Below are positions 54,082-64,000 of a DNA stretch of 64,000 nucleotides, piece by piece. Source of the stretch: Elmis aenea (Eukaryota; Arthropoda; Insecta; Coleoptera; Elmidae); the NCBI GenBank assembly GCA_947652605.1, contig OX393579.1, positions 17,567,674 to 17,631,673 on the forward strand. The letters run 5' to 3'. The position numbers and the translations under genes are program-made. Positions within the stretch are counted from its first letter, which is position 1; each line of letters begins with the position of its first letter. Below the pieces are notes generated by a model. That model was not told the DNA's origin, did no database searches, and saw nothing but the letters and a program-made list of their open reading frames with translations.

Positions 54082-54862
54082 GGGGCGAGCGGGGTAATGA
54101 CGCTTAGTGGGTAATTACGCTCACCGTCGTTTTGCGCCAGTTTTCAAATATTTAAAAGTTAAACTTAGCAGCCACCTAGCTTTCGTTCTAATAAACACAA
54201 TGCCGTAAGTAAAAAAACTTATTTCACCATAAAACGTAAGTTAATTGAGTGTGTGTCATTTTTAACATTTTCATATAAGAAATCGCCTACAAAAAAATCT
54301 GTTAGTAACTCAATTAGTCTAATTTGAGTTTGTGGTTTGGTCTTCTATGAAATTTGTGTCATTTTTAGCAGGAGTGACCATATAAAGTTTTTTTTTAAAT
54401 TCAAGGCTAGTTTAGTAAAATACCGAATTTAGACAATTGTGCAACATGGGGTAATGGCGCTCAATTAGCTACGGTAATACCGCTTGGTGAGCGGCATTAC
54501 CCTCATTGATATTTTTATATAATTTAATTTACATTTAATTTTTTCTTATCGAAATTGTGCACAATGCCTCGTACAACTAAAAGAACAACTGGTAAAGCAT
54601 CCTGGAATATCAATATCCAAAAATGTTTACACATAAAATAGGTGAGCGCTATTACCCACTAGCAGGCGGGTAATTCCGCTCACTTGCATGTTTTTAAATT
54701 ATTAATAACTTTTTGTTCTTTAAGGTTCAATCAAGTTTGACTTAACCCGAACACTGAGTATTGTTTTGGTGACAACAACCTCAAATTACAGGGTAATTGT
54801 TGTTACGGTTTAGAATATATGCATTTTTTCGCTTAGGTGGGCGCCATTACCCCTCCCTCCCC
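54082..54862. mobile_element. TA-flanked non-autonomous element, 781 bp
   Basis: Ends GGGGCGAGCGGGGTAATGAC and GCGCCATTACCCCTCCCTCC with CC, flanked by TA (54080-54081 and 54863-54864). Internal copies of GGGTAAT(T/G)(A/C)CGCTCAC (about 54110, 54470, 54660) form subterminal repeats. The design resembles the element at 38961 (G-rich ends, TA flanks, internal copies of the end motif), but the sequences differ. Confidence 0.8.
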
Positions 54863-54864
54863 TA

Positions 54865-56899
54865 CACCAGCAAAATATCGGCAAGGGCCATGTTTTCAAA
54901 TGGCTGATAACCATAATTAACAACAAAATATGTATTGTCAATATTGTTAATAATTGTGAAGCTGATGATAATTAATAATTTTTATTTATTGAAAAGCTTT
55001 TATTATTGCTGCTTAGCTATTTGCAAATATTAAGGAAATAAGACAAAAATTACACATTAATCATCCTCCTTTTGCTTTTTAAAAACAAAATGTAAAGTAG
55101 AAGAGCATATTGGATATTTAGATATTAATTTAGCATAACCCAATCCAGTATTGACTCAATTTTACCGATTTCTTTAACCCAATTGTTCATGTTATATTAC
55201 GAAGATAAATTGATCAATTTCTTAAGCACAAATATATTACACAGACCTCTTTCAATTTGCTTAATATAGTATAAATCATCTAATATTCATAATTTGTATG
55301 TTAGCGGTTCACATTGTAAAATCTGGTATGTTTCTTGTTTAAATAAGTTGCTTTAGAGTTTCCTACGCGCTTTATTTCAACAACAAATTGTAAGCTTAAT
55401 GATTCATTAAATACTTAGGTATTATATCGCGTTATCTTTATATAATTTGTCACACAGTAAATATGATACTACTAACGCTGTGTAATCTATTCAGCTATTT
55501 TAGCTGTGTACTTCAATTATACATATTACAAAGTATTTCAATTTAATTAAAAAGTTTTATTACACTTTAATGAGAAAGTAAGTTGCACGTTTATTTTTGA
55601 TAAAAGGTTGGGTGGGTAACTAAAACTTTAACAATTTATAGTAAAACTGCACCACTAGTTGATATTTTATATAAGGGTTCCACAAAATTAACTACACGGT
55701 CTTAATATCTCAACAATCATAGAAAATCGTTTAACCACTAGGTACATCCAATTGTACATCCTTTTGGGACTCCGACTAGTAGGTATGGTTATTGGTGCGT
55801 CATTTTATTCTGTTTCTGCACCCCATATGCCAAGTCAAAAAGCATGTAAGCATCAATTGGTGGGCTAGTGTAAAACAATACAAGAAAAGAATGAAAACGT
55901 ACATTTAAAAAAAAAAATCTGTTTATATTTGAAGGAATAAGTTATTGCCGTTTTTATCAAAATTTTAAAAAAACTTTATTTTTAACCAAAACAATAAGAA
56001 ATGTAATCAATAATGTATTGTCCCTTGTTATTTACGACTTCTTCCCAACGTTCAACCAATTAATTGTAAAATAAAGGTTATTGATATATTAATATTTGAA
56101 TGAGGTATTTAGTTATTTATTTTGACAACTGACATTTATTATATTTCCGCAAAACAATTTTATTAATTAAGGCCCATTTAAATTTAAATATTATAAATAT
56201 TTTTGTGGCTTTACATAAAATTTTTAGCGTATTCTAAAATCATGTGAGATAACAATATGCTGACGAAAGAGAGGTAGATGAATTACAGAGAAGTGAAGTT
56301 GTCCTGCTCTTAAATATGAAGGGTCACTCGACAACTCTCGTGCTACACATTTTTTTGAGGTGTTGCTAACAATTCGAGCAAACTAGAGAAAAAATTATAA
56401 AGTGCAAAGCCACAAAACCATGAATAATGACTTTGAATTAACAGGGTCAGGTTAGGTCAAATCTGGTCCCCATATTGATGAATAAAGTTGTTGTAAATAA
56501 GTAAATAAAGTTGTTATCGTTTTCAATATTTAATAATAAATATAGCAATTACCTAATACTCCTACAATACAGTTTATCGATATTTTTATTGGTGTTAACG
56601 AATTACTCACATACGAATAATTCAAGAATTGCTAAAACTAATACTCTTTTCAAGTTTATCATAGTTTAATAAATACCTATTAAATCAAAACTAAGATTTT
56701 GAGCAAAATGTTATCTTATGGCCACAATCATATTCACAATTGCTTGAATTGGTGTAATAATGCTTTTAAGCAAATTAAAATGAATAAAAGTTTGATGTAC
56801 CTAGGGATATAAGCGTAAGCAATTTACATGGAAAATTTGTAGACAAGGGTTTCCTGATGTTTAGATTTTAATTTGCAGTATTAATATTTACTGTTTCGG
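54865..56899. other. Intergenic with a mariner scrap
   Basis: AT-rich. Apart from the mariner remnant at 55980-56070, nothing was recognised. Confidence 0.4.
55980..56070 (-). pseudogene. mariner transposase C-terminus scrap
   Basis: The minus strand reads LVERWEEVVNNKGQYIIDYI before a stop. The (L/P)xRWxxVVxxNGxYxxD pattern is the usual end of mariner transposases. Only about 25 residues are visible. Confidence 0.5.
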
Positions 56900-57286
56900 T
56901 TAAATGAAACTTTATTTTTACGGTAAAAATAGTACAAAATTGGCAAAAAAATATGGCGTAAACATATTTTCATTCAAAGAACGTGGTGCTTACGCATCAC
57001 CTTGGCAGCCTCGAGTGAAAATTGTTTATGACTTTTTTCTGGAGTTGGCACAACTTTTTATTCTTACGGCAAAAAGTAGCACAAAATTATGGCATAAACA
57101 AATTTTAATTTAGAGAAGTGTGCTTATGCGTCACCTTGGCAGCACCAGGTGAAAATTGTTAACTTTTTTCTGAAGTTGTCGCAAACTTTTATTTTAGCAG
57201 CAAAAATAGCCCCAAATTAGCACAATATTTTTTTAAAATTACGATTAAAGAAAGTGGTGCTGCCAAGGTGACGGACCTGTTGTGAA
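56900..57286. mobile_element. Fragment related to the Foldback element at 22512
   Basis: About two tandem units of roughly 150-165 bp contain GCATCACCTTGGCAGC and AAAATAGCCCCAAATTAGC-type words. The right end is CCAAGGTGACGGACCT, whose last eight bases are the same terminal octamer as the nested Foldback element. No left arm of the opposite orientation was found, so it is probably a half element. Confidence 0.5.
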
Positions 57287-57971
57287 TAATTAATTTACAA
57301 TTTCGGTGTGTTTAATTGCTAACAATATCATGTGGTATTTATTGCTTCGTAGGGTTGTAACACCTTGAAATAAACAATCACAACAAAATATTTTACTGTA
57401 AATACGTAAAACATTATCTAGTAAAGCATTTTTGATGTAGATAAGCGATGTAGCAACGGTTTATCTGTTTATCGATATTGCATTACGGTTTTATAAAATT
57501 GTGGAGTACCTAATCGACTTCTGTTATACATTTTATCTCTAGTTATTTGAAAGTAGACCTTCACTGTTTAAATGCAATGGCGATATGAAATTGAATTAGT
57601 AAACGAATCCCTATTAAAATTATTAGTATTGCTTAAAACACCTAAAAATGTGTTTTTAAATACGTCACAAAATAATGGCATACTTTAAAAAAATCCTCTC
57701 TTTCAACAAAAGATTATAGGTACCTCTTAAAATACATGTTTGTCATAGGTACTTAACTATTAGAGAAAAGTGTTTACAGCAAATTATTTACACTACAAAT
57801 TGTAAACGTTAATTTTCAGTTTCTATTTAATAAAAAATATTAATAATTAAATATTTTAAAAAAACTATACAAATTTTATTTTCTTTTCTGTTTTTAATAT
57901 TAAGTGCTTAAATTTTAATATTGCTTGAACATATATTTTATAACCTACAGTTTTTTCGCCATTTTAATCTA
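57287..57971. other. Intergenic, nothing recognised
   Basis: AT-rich, no gene. Confidence 0.4.
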
Positions 57972-58043
57972 TATACAGGGTGTTGCATTACCAAACGGCC
58001 AAACTTAAAGAGCATGTTCCTTGAGTCAATTTAAGCAAATAAT

Positions 58044-59442
58044 CTATAGGTATATATAAAAGAGAGTGTCCTACACCTAACAGTAGAAGGACTCATGACT
58101 AAATAAATAAAATCTATATATATAAAAGAGCTTGTTTGTTTGTTTGTGTGTTTGTTTGTTTGTTCGCTATAGAATCCTAGGTCCGTTGACCGATCGGGAC
58201 CAAATTTTGCACAGTTACTATTTAGGACCTTGCAGATCCAACGCCAAACTTTAAGTACAAGCACATATTACCAATTTAAAAAAAAAATTACTTGGACGGG
58301 ATTCGATCTTACGTCGGCAAATACCTGGTCATAACACGGTGTATTTCACAAGTAAAGATTGTTTTGTATACAATTAGTAATAAATGTACATGAAGTAATA
58401 TTTTTATTAGTACATTTTTAATTGAAACAAGACGAAAGAAAATAAATTTGAGTTATTATTCAATTTTTAAGCAATAAATGTTATTTTTTAAGGAATTATA
58501 AGAAAATGAAAAGATGATTGATCAGAGTATGTCATTTGTGTATGATTTGGAATTATTGGGCTTATTTAAGTTAAAACAGTAATTAAAATTGTAATCGCCC
58601 GTGCAACGCCGGGTAAACCATCTTGTAATATATAAAAGAGCTTGTTTGTTTGTGTGTTTGTTCGCTATATAATCCTAGGTCCGTTGACCGATCGGGACCA
58701 AATTTTGCACAGTTGCTATTTAGGACCCTATGGATTAAACGACGTATAAAGAACGGCCGGGAACGTCTGGGAATGTTCGCCGAGCGCAAGCGCGGAGCGC
58801 GCATTGAATAAAAAGATAAAGGAAGGAGCGTTATAGCGATACTAAGGCGTCCCGGTTAGCCTCTCAATATGGCGGCTGCATGTTTCCGCTTTTCAGTGGC
58901 GTATCTAACATTTTTAAATATGTATTGATTAATGTAAATATTTGCTTTGTTTTGAATTGCGCCTGTTATTTACTTATTTCTTTCTTTTTTCGTGCTTCAC
59001 GGAATTAAAAAAAACGACAGCATATTTCAATATTTGGATAATTTATTATGAAAGTTAAAAATTATGCTGTACACAAATGCACGCCACTGATATGACATAC
59101 CATTTTGACAGACCACATCAAATTTTCAATACATGATTACACTACAAAATATTAATGTCTACTTACCTATGAAACGTAATCTTTTAATCTTCAACATTTT
59201 TTGACCTAAGACTACAAGATCTGCAGCTAACCATTGTAGCACACAAAACCCTAAATTTCTTGACTGTTTGACCTATCAAAACCGGCCGCCATCAGAGGCC
59301 ATTTATGTCGTCATTTCCGTCGCCGCTCAAACGCTGCAGTATAGTATTAAAAGCTCCTTCCTTTATCTTTTTATTCAATGGGAGCGCGAGTAGTCTGTGA
59401 TTGATAAAAGAGAATTGTAATCACCCGGGTAAATTAGCTAGT
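58044..59442. mobile_element. Helentron-like (HINE) insertion, at least two nested or tandem copies
   Basis: Heads TATATAAAAGAG occur at about 58052, 58118 and 58630. The following block ATCCTAGGTCCGTTGACCGA occurs twice. Tails GTGCAACGCCGGGTAAACC (ending near 58625) and CACCCGGGTAAATTAGCTAGT-like sequence (ending 59442) are characteristic of non-autonomous Helentrons in arthropods. The mirrored right arm of the host foldback shows the empty site without target duplication, as expected for rolling-circle elements. No Rep/helicase gene is present. Confidence 0.7.
58802..59380. mobile_element. 579-bp hAT MITE with perfect 8-bp TSD
   Basis: The ends begin CATTGAATAAAAAGATAAAG and the 28-bp inverted repeat is perfect (58802-58829 and 59353-59380). 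It is flanked by an exact duplication GGAGCGCG (58794-58801 and 59381-59388). It sits inside the second Helentron-like copy. Non-coding. Confidence 0.93.
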
Positions 59443-59920
59443 GCTATATAAACCATAGTCCAAAACTCGATGGTTATCGAGTTATAGACCCTTAAAGTTT
59501 AGAAAGAAAAGGTCAATTTCAACATAAAAAAGTATGGTTTACCGCTTTTATCTTCTAAAATATTAATTTTAGGATTTAATGACCTTTCAAAATTTTATAA
59601 AGAACATTTAAAGAGAAATCCAAAAATGAAATAATATACAGGGCGTTCTATTTAAAATAACTAAGTAGGTTGCCATAGCAAATAAACCGTAAAAAAACGT
59701 AAAAAAGATAGCGATACAGTTTTATGAAAAAAAATTGTTGTTAAATCAATATTTTAGAAGATTTTTATGTTGAAATTGACCTTTTTTATATAACCTTTAA
59801 AGGTCTATAATCCGATAACCATCGAGTTTTGGACTATGGTTTATTTAACATTATTTGCTTAAATTGACTTAAGGAACATTCCTTAAGTTTGGCCGTTTGG
59901 TCATGCAGCACCCTGTATAG

Positions 59921-61384
59921 TTTGTTTTAAAGAATAAACAAACCAAATAATAAAGAAATTAAAAAACTCTGGATTTACAGGACGGTTTTATTGATTTTGG
60001 TTAAAAATCCGATTAATCCGATTAATGCTACTTATAAGGTCTTTGTAGGTGTAAATACTTAACTCATTCGTTATAAGAATAATATAACATATTATTATCT
60101 CTCGATTTTGATGGAATAATTATCTAAACATAGTTTTTATCAAACTGATACAAAAATTAGATTACTTACCTCATTTTAAACTCCTGTAAGTTTGAAGCCA
60201 ACTCTAAGTTTTCAATTTGTGTCTCATTTTCGAGCTAGTCCAATTGTTTTAAAGTGCTACATTATCCAAATATGCACCAAATTAGGACGTTTTTTTCTTT
60301 AATAGCATTGGTGTTCATTTTCTCGTTACGGAAAATGTAATATTTTATTCATGTTCGTTGCTTGCTTGGGAAATGCAATAAACTTTCTACATCAGCGATT
60401 AAGTTCACGGAGCGGATGAAAAGACATTGAATTTCTTCATAGGGCGTTCGCAACCAAGCAATTAAGGCTATAAAAAAAGTTTGCTTTGCACCAACAAACT
60501 TTCACGCACAAAATCAGAAGCACTTTACCGCCCCCTATAATTCTTTTTTGTCCTTACAAGTTTTTGTTAAAGTACGTTATTAAGTGGATTAGTATATTAA
60601 TAATTGGTTTTGTAAAAATGTTGTAGACATGGTGACATGTTGAAAGTTTATCAATGTTTATCGCAAGATGCAGGCAATGTGAAACATGGGTTCAACCGGT
60701 CCATCAAGCAAGGAAGCTAAAAAAATTGTCTTAAAACTTTCATTTAACTCAGATGTATTAATCATCCTGAATTTGATAAGCTGCTCACACGTTTCTGCCA
60801 TTGAAAGTGAACGCTTGGTTAACTTGATGCTAATGCGTTGCGGAATACGATCAATCTGGTCATGCTGCACGTAGATTGATATTCTCGGTCGATTATATCA
60901 CAAGCGTACGTATCACAAAAATTTAGACGGATTTAAAAGTCACATGAGATATAGTGATGCCTGTTACAGCTTTTTTTAAAATCTCCCTAAACTTTCTGAA
61001 CTCGCGTGATTTTTCATAACACATAGACTCGCACGCGGTCTGTGAGACAGAATTTTGAAATTCGAAAAGTAAATATTTTGCTTTGTACTGTTCATTTAGG
61101 TACATTATTTTGAAATAAAACGTGCAGAAAATAGTTACAAAAAAAACGTTTATTTATAATAAAATCGCTGAATAAAAACAATCAATAAAATTTGCAACAA
61201 AAATTAAGCATTACGGATAAACTTAAAAAAAAAATATAAAAATTGCTAACAGAAACTTTTTTTTCTTTTAAACTAAAAATTAATGTTCAAAAAACTTAAA
61301 TTATAACAATTATTTATATTCAGTCACTAAATTATAACAGTATTGACACAACATAGTGGCATGTTCTAAACAAAATATTTTTGC
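59921..61384. other. Intergenic, no gene called
   Basis: Short frames on both strands at 60658-60874 and 60923-61105 overlap each other in opposite directions and carry no known motif. Possible decayed coding, but nothing that I can support. Confidence 0.35.
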
Positions 61385-61860
61385 CATATTTTGCAGTTGT
61401 ACTTAGTTTTTCGGTTCTTTTTGGAACTGCAGAACAAACAACGTCCTGGTATTGCGTTCTGACGTGATGTACTTTCTTATGTATTCAATTCAAATCACAA
61501 ATTTGGACCAACCTTTCTTTGATGATTCTGGGTCTTTTCTGACATATCGCTTGCATCTTCAAATTATTTTGCATTAACTCGCAAGAAAGTTTTTCAAAAA
61601 TACTTTTCTGACTAAAACCGAATCTCAATTATTTTCTGTGTAAATTATAATTGCATTAATGGCAAACACATTCATTAGGCTGTAAAAAAGTACCTTTGAC
61701 CATGATTGGTACCCCTAGCACAATTGTATGTTGAACACAATATTTATCTACCATATCGACATCACCCTTAGTGGCATTATATGTGATAATAATATCCGGT
61801 TTATTGGTTCGTTGATCAATACTTGGGTCATTGTGCACACACATTTGTGCGAGTAGTTTG
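61385..61860 (-). pseudogene. piggyBac transposase remnant
   Basis: The minus strand reads NKPDIIITYNATKGDVDMVD then KYC, matching the K-P.(I/V)...YN.TK.GVD..D....Y motif after the DDE core. Downstream in shifted frames are FEKLSCELM and a Cys-containing tail. It differs from the copy at 35013 in sequence, so it is a second family. No TTAA-flanked ends were matched. Confidence 0.75.
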
Positions 61861-62125
61861 TTCTACTTATGATGTAAAAATTTATCAAAAAATCTTTTGT
61901 TGATTGACGAAACCCACATACTGACGCTGTAGGACCAAATTATTACAGTAATATAACGTTAAAACGTTAATGTGTTTTACTAAAGTTAAAATCCTCATAA
62001 CATGACCCTTTTGAAGTGCTATATGAATAAGTAACCGATCCAGCAGCATTTGTAGCAATGTTATTCATTTAAAAGTACATGAAATAACATTGACGTAAAA
62101 TAAAAATAATTGATGTCAGACGAGA
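61836..62125 (-). repeat. Partial copy of the 38316-38810 repeat
   Basis: Shares GTTCTACTTATGATGTAAAA and the following 250 bp, including ATGTTATTCATTTAAA and GAAATAACATTGA(C)GTAAAATAAAAATAAT-type sequence, with 38550-38800. Confidence 0.75.
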
Positions 62126-63504
62126 TATCACAGGTTTTTATGTTATGTTAAGTTGTTAACGTCTTATTTCTAAAAAAGAATTGAGATTAAACTTTTTCTA
62201 CTGGATACCTGGTATCTTTTGATTTTTTAAAATATCAGTCGAAATGTTGGTTATCTTAAAATACGCTTTATGCAAATACTCAAAAGATTCTTGTTTTGCA
62301 ATGTAAAATAACGAAAAATTATTCGTTTTGCTTAATGTTTCATTTATTAAGTACACAAAAGTCTGTTTATTCGACAAAACAACTTCCTACTGCTATTCGC
62401 AAAAAAAAAACATAAAAGGTAAACAATAATATTTTCTTTATTACAGTCTTTGCAAAGTATGCCATTTTTTAAAAATACGCAAAATTATTTATTATTCAAC
62501 AACCTCATCATATAGAAACCAAGATTTTAACAAAATTAACTAGGTTTCTTTATTCTAACAATACTGTGTAAATGGACAAGACAAACAAAAGAACAAAAAA
62601 AAACGTATTAATTATCTTACGTAACATACTCAGCATTTGTAAAGTGCTCTTGTTATTTTACGTAACGAGTGATGCAATGCTCCGCACATATTTATATAGT
62701 ATAATGGAAGGAGAAAATGGAAACAATACCTTGTTGTAGAGGCTAACGATGTTATGTTTTTTAATTGAAATTTTCCTGCGACGTAAAAGATTGATCTAAA
62801 TTTGTCTTTGCAACAACTGTGCTCTTAAAAATTGAGTAATCCGTCAACACTAATTAGCTTATAGACTGTTGTTTCCTTTGTAAATTGCCGTTAATAAGTC
62901 GCTTAAAATAATTTAATACTCGTGTTTCACTAGTGGCTGTTAAATTCAATGCTCGAGAAACTCGTGAAACGCCTCTAACTCATCAATTAGTGCACGTCTT
63001 GAGTTTATTTTTTTGTGGTGATTATCGCTTTCCATCACCTGTCTCGCCTACAGCGTATAATCCAACATCAATGTGTAGCGCTTGCAAGAATTATAAAATA
63101 TATCCAGGCACCTCCACCATAGTGATTCGTTATGTCGGTAGAAACTTAAATGTCACTGGTTCATACATTCTATTTCAATTTGTTATAATTGCCACGAATA
63201 TAGTTTGTTATGTAAAACAAGTCTTCCATTTTTTACTTTTCACATGCGTAATATAACAAAATTACTGTGATCGTATCAAACAAATTCAGTTGTTAACATT
63301 TTGACGTTAAAGTAAAAATACAAAAACAGAAACTTAGTCTATAATAAATTCTTATAATGAAATAAAATATAATAAAATTTTGAAATGTAGATTTATTTGA
63401 ACAGTAGGCTACAATTTTATGCATTTTTTTTTATTATTTAAAAATTGTTCTACCGATTAAAAAAATAATTAATATCTATGCTATAATGTGACGCAGCAAT
63501 TAGT
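62126..63504. other. Intergenic, nothing recognised
   Basis: A 107-codon frame at 62933-63256 (+) begins with GTG and has no recognisable motif. Otherwise AT-rich. Confidence 0.4.
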
Positions 63505-63740
63505 ACACAGTAAGAAATAAAGAAAACACAAGAGTTTTAACAACAAACTCCCTTATTTCTCGACCGGCTATACATTTTTCGGTGGTTGGTTCTTAACTTA
63601 CCCAAGCGCGACTGTCCCAAGATTTTAGGTTCCCTGTTGTTAGTCCTTTTTTATTGTCGTTGCCTCATTGTCATTTTTTCCTATAAACACACATTTGTGC
63701 GAGTAGTTTGTTCTACTTATGATGTAAAAATTCAAACCCA
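63505..63740 (-). repeat. Second partial copy of the 38316-38810 repeat
   Basis: Starts ACACAGTAAGAAATAAAG and continues through TTATTTCTCGACC, GCGCGACTGTCC and CTACTTATGATGTAAAAATT, colinear with 38316-38580. It lacks the inverted repeat seen in the first copy. Confidence 0.8.
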
Positions 63741-63782
63741 AATGCTGGCGTTGTAGGATCCAAAAATCCAAGTTATGATCAG

Positions 63783-64000
63783 TGGCGTACGCAGAAAAAT
63801 ATTTCAGGGGAAGATATGGTTTATATTTGCAGAAATAATACTAACTAATTTTAAACGGGGTATGGTATTTGTGCAATTAGAAAATGATCTAGGGGGGCTA
63901 GACACAAAAAGTAAGTTGTAAGAAAGATATGCGGGTAGCCAGGGGCCGGCAGCTCCCCGGGTAACAGCGCCAAAGGCAATTTTTTTTAAATTTTCTTGGT
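63783..64000. mobile_element. Left end of a hAT-like element, cut by the window
   Basis: CAGTGGCGTACGCAG followed by AAAATATTTCAGGGG is a typical hAT terminus in insects. The body continues past the window edge. Confidence 0.4.

Larger units (their letters stand above)
57972..59920. mobile_element. Palindromic ACAGGGTGT-type foldback element, interrupted
   Basis: Left end (57972-58043) and right end (59850-59920) mirror each other over about 66 bp, through TGACTCAAGG/CCTTAAGTCA-like blocks and GGCCGTTTGG. A second mirrored block (59446-59545 against 59760-59848) contains AACCATAGTCCAAAACTCGA. Together they make one long palindrome with a centre near 59650. The gap in the left arm (58044-59442) is a Helentron-like insertion. 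Confidence 0.88.

Noticed and set aside
60658..61105. Overlapping frames on both strands
   Set aside because: Neither strand shows a motif or start context that would support a gene.
62933..63256. 107-codon frame beginning with GTG
   Set aside because: No ATG start, no domain, hydrophobic AT-driven C-terminus.
1..64000. CRISPR arrays, operons, rRNA, tRNA genes
   Set aside because: The tandem repeats found have no spacer-like structure, no tRNA cloverleaf was recognised, and all recognisable genes are eukaryotic.

Overview
The window looks like an AT-rich insect nuclear scaffold. It is dense with arthropod-type transposable elements: CR1/L2-, Jockey- and RTE-like non-LTR retrotransposons, a gypsy LTR element primed by tRNA-Lys, and hAT, piggyBac, Tc1/mariner, PIF/Harbinger, Foldback and Helentron-like DNA elements. 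No prokaryotic organisation, CRISPR array, rRNA or convincing tRNA gene was seen. I cannot name the order; the content fits a beetle or bug better than Drosophila, but that is inference.

Only one convincing intact host gene is present: a large, almost single-exon reading frame on the minus strand (26842-30759). It encodes a STAND/NLR-like protein with an N-terminal restriction-nuclease-like signature (E...D...QxK), a long middle region, a NACHT NTPase (GPGMGKST and FIIFDGFDE) and C-terminal ankyrin repeats. The usual start codon cuts through the N-terminal domain; the frame runs 37 codons further upstream to a good splice acceptor. This is the most interesting locus here.

Layout. 1-505: tail of a CR1/L2-like LINE. 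4.3-5.2 kb: hAT remnant and a MITE. 7.2-8.6 kb: a foldback element with 16-bp repeats in its arms, nested with a PIF/Harbinger-like element. 8.6-14 kb: LINE ORF1 fragment and three hAT-derived units, one nearly intact apart from one stop and one frameshift and one with a perfect 8-bp target duplication. 14.8-18.5 kb: Jockey-type LINE pieces, a hAT MITE and a piggyBac-like end. 20.3-26.1 kb: a roughly 0.95-kb unit duplicated in direct orientation; copy A ends at a foldback element that itself contains a second, Foldback/MULE-type element (9-bp target duplication), and copy B carries a TA-flanked MITE. 26.8-30.8 kb: the NACHT-ankyrin gene. 31.1-33.4 kb: a large inverted repeat whose left arm contains a TTAA-flanked piggyBac MITE. 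34.8-37.05 kb: a decayed piggyBac element. 38.3-40.5 kb: a probable solo LTR and a mariner transposase gene split by a TA-flanked element. 41.1-50.5 kb: a very young, apparently intact gypsy element (LTRs 493 bp, one difference seen) inside older inverted arms. 51.8-54.9 kb: LINE and MITE debris. 56.9-60 kb: Foldback, Helentron-like and hAT elements nested three deep. 61.4-64 kb: piggyBac remnant and repeat copies.

Because insertions land in inverted or direct duplicates, or in a reading frame, several empty target sites can be read inside the window itself. This supports the target-duplication calls without any database search.
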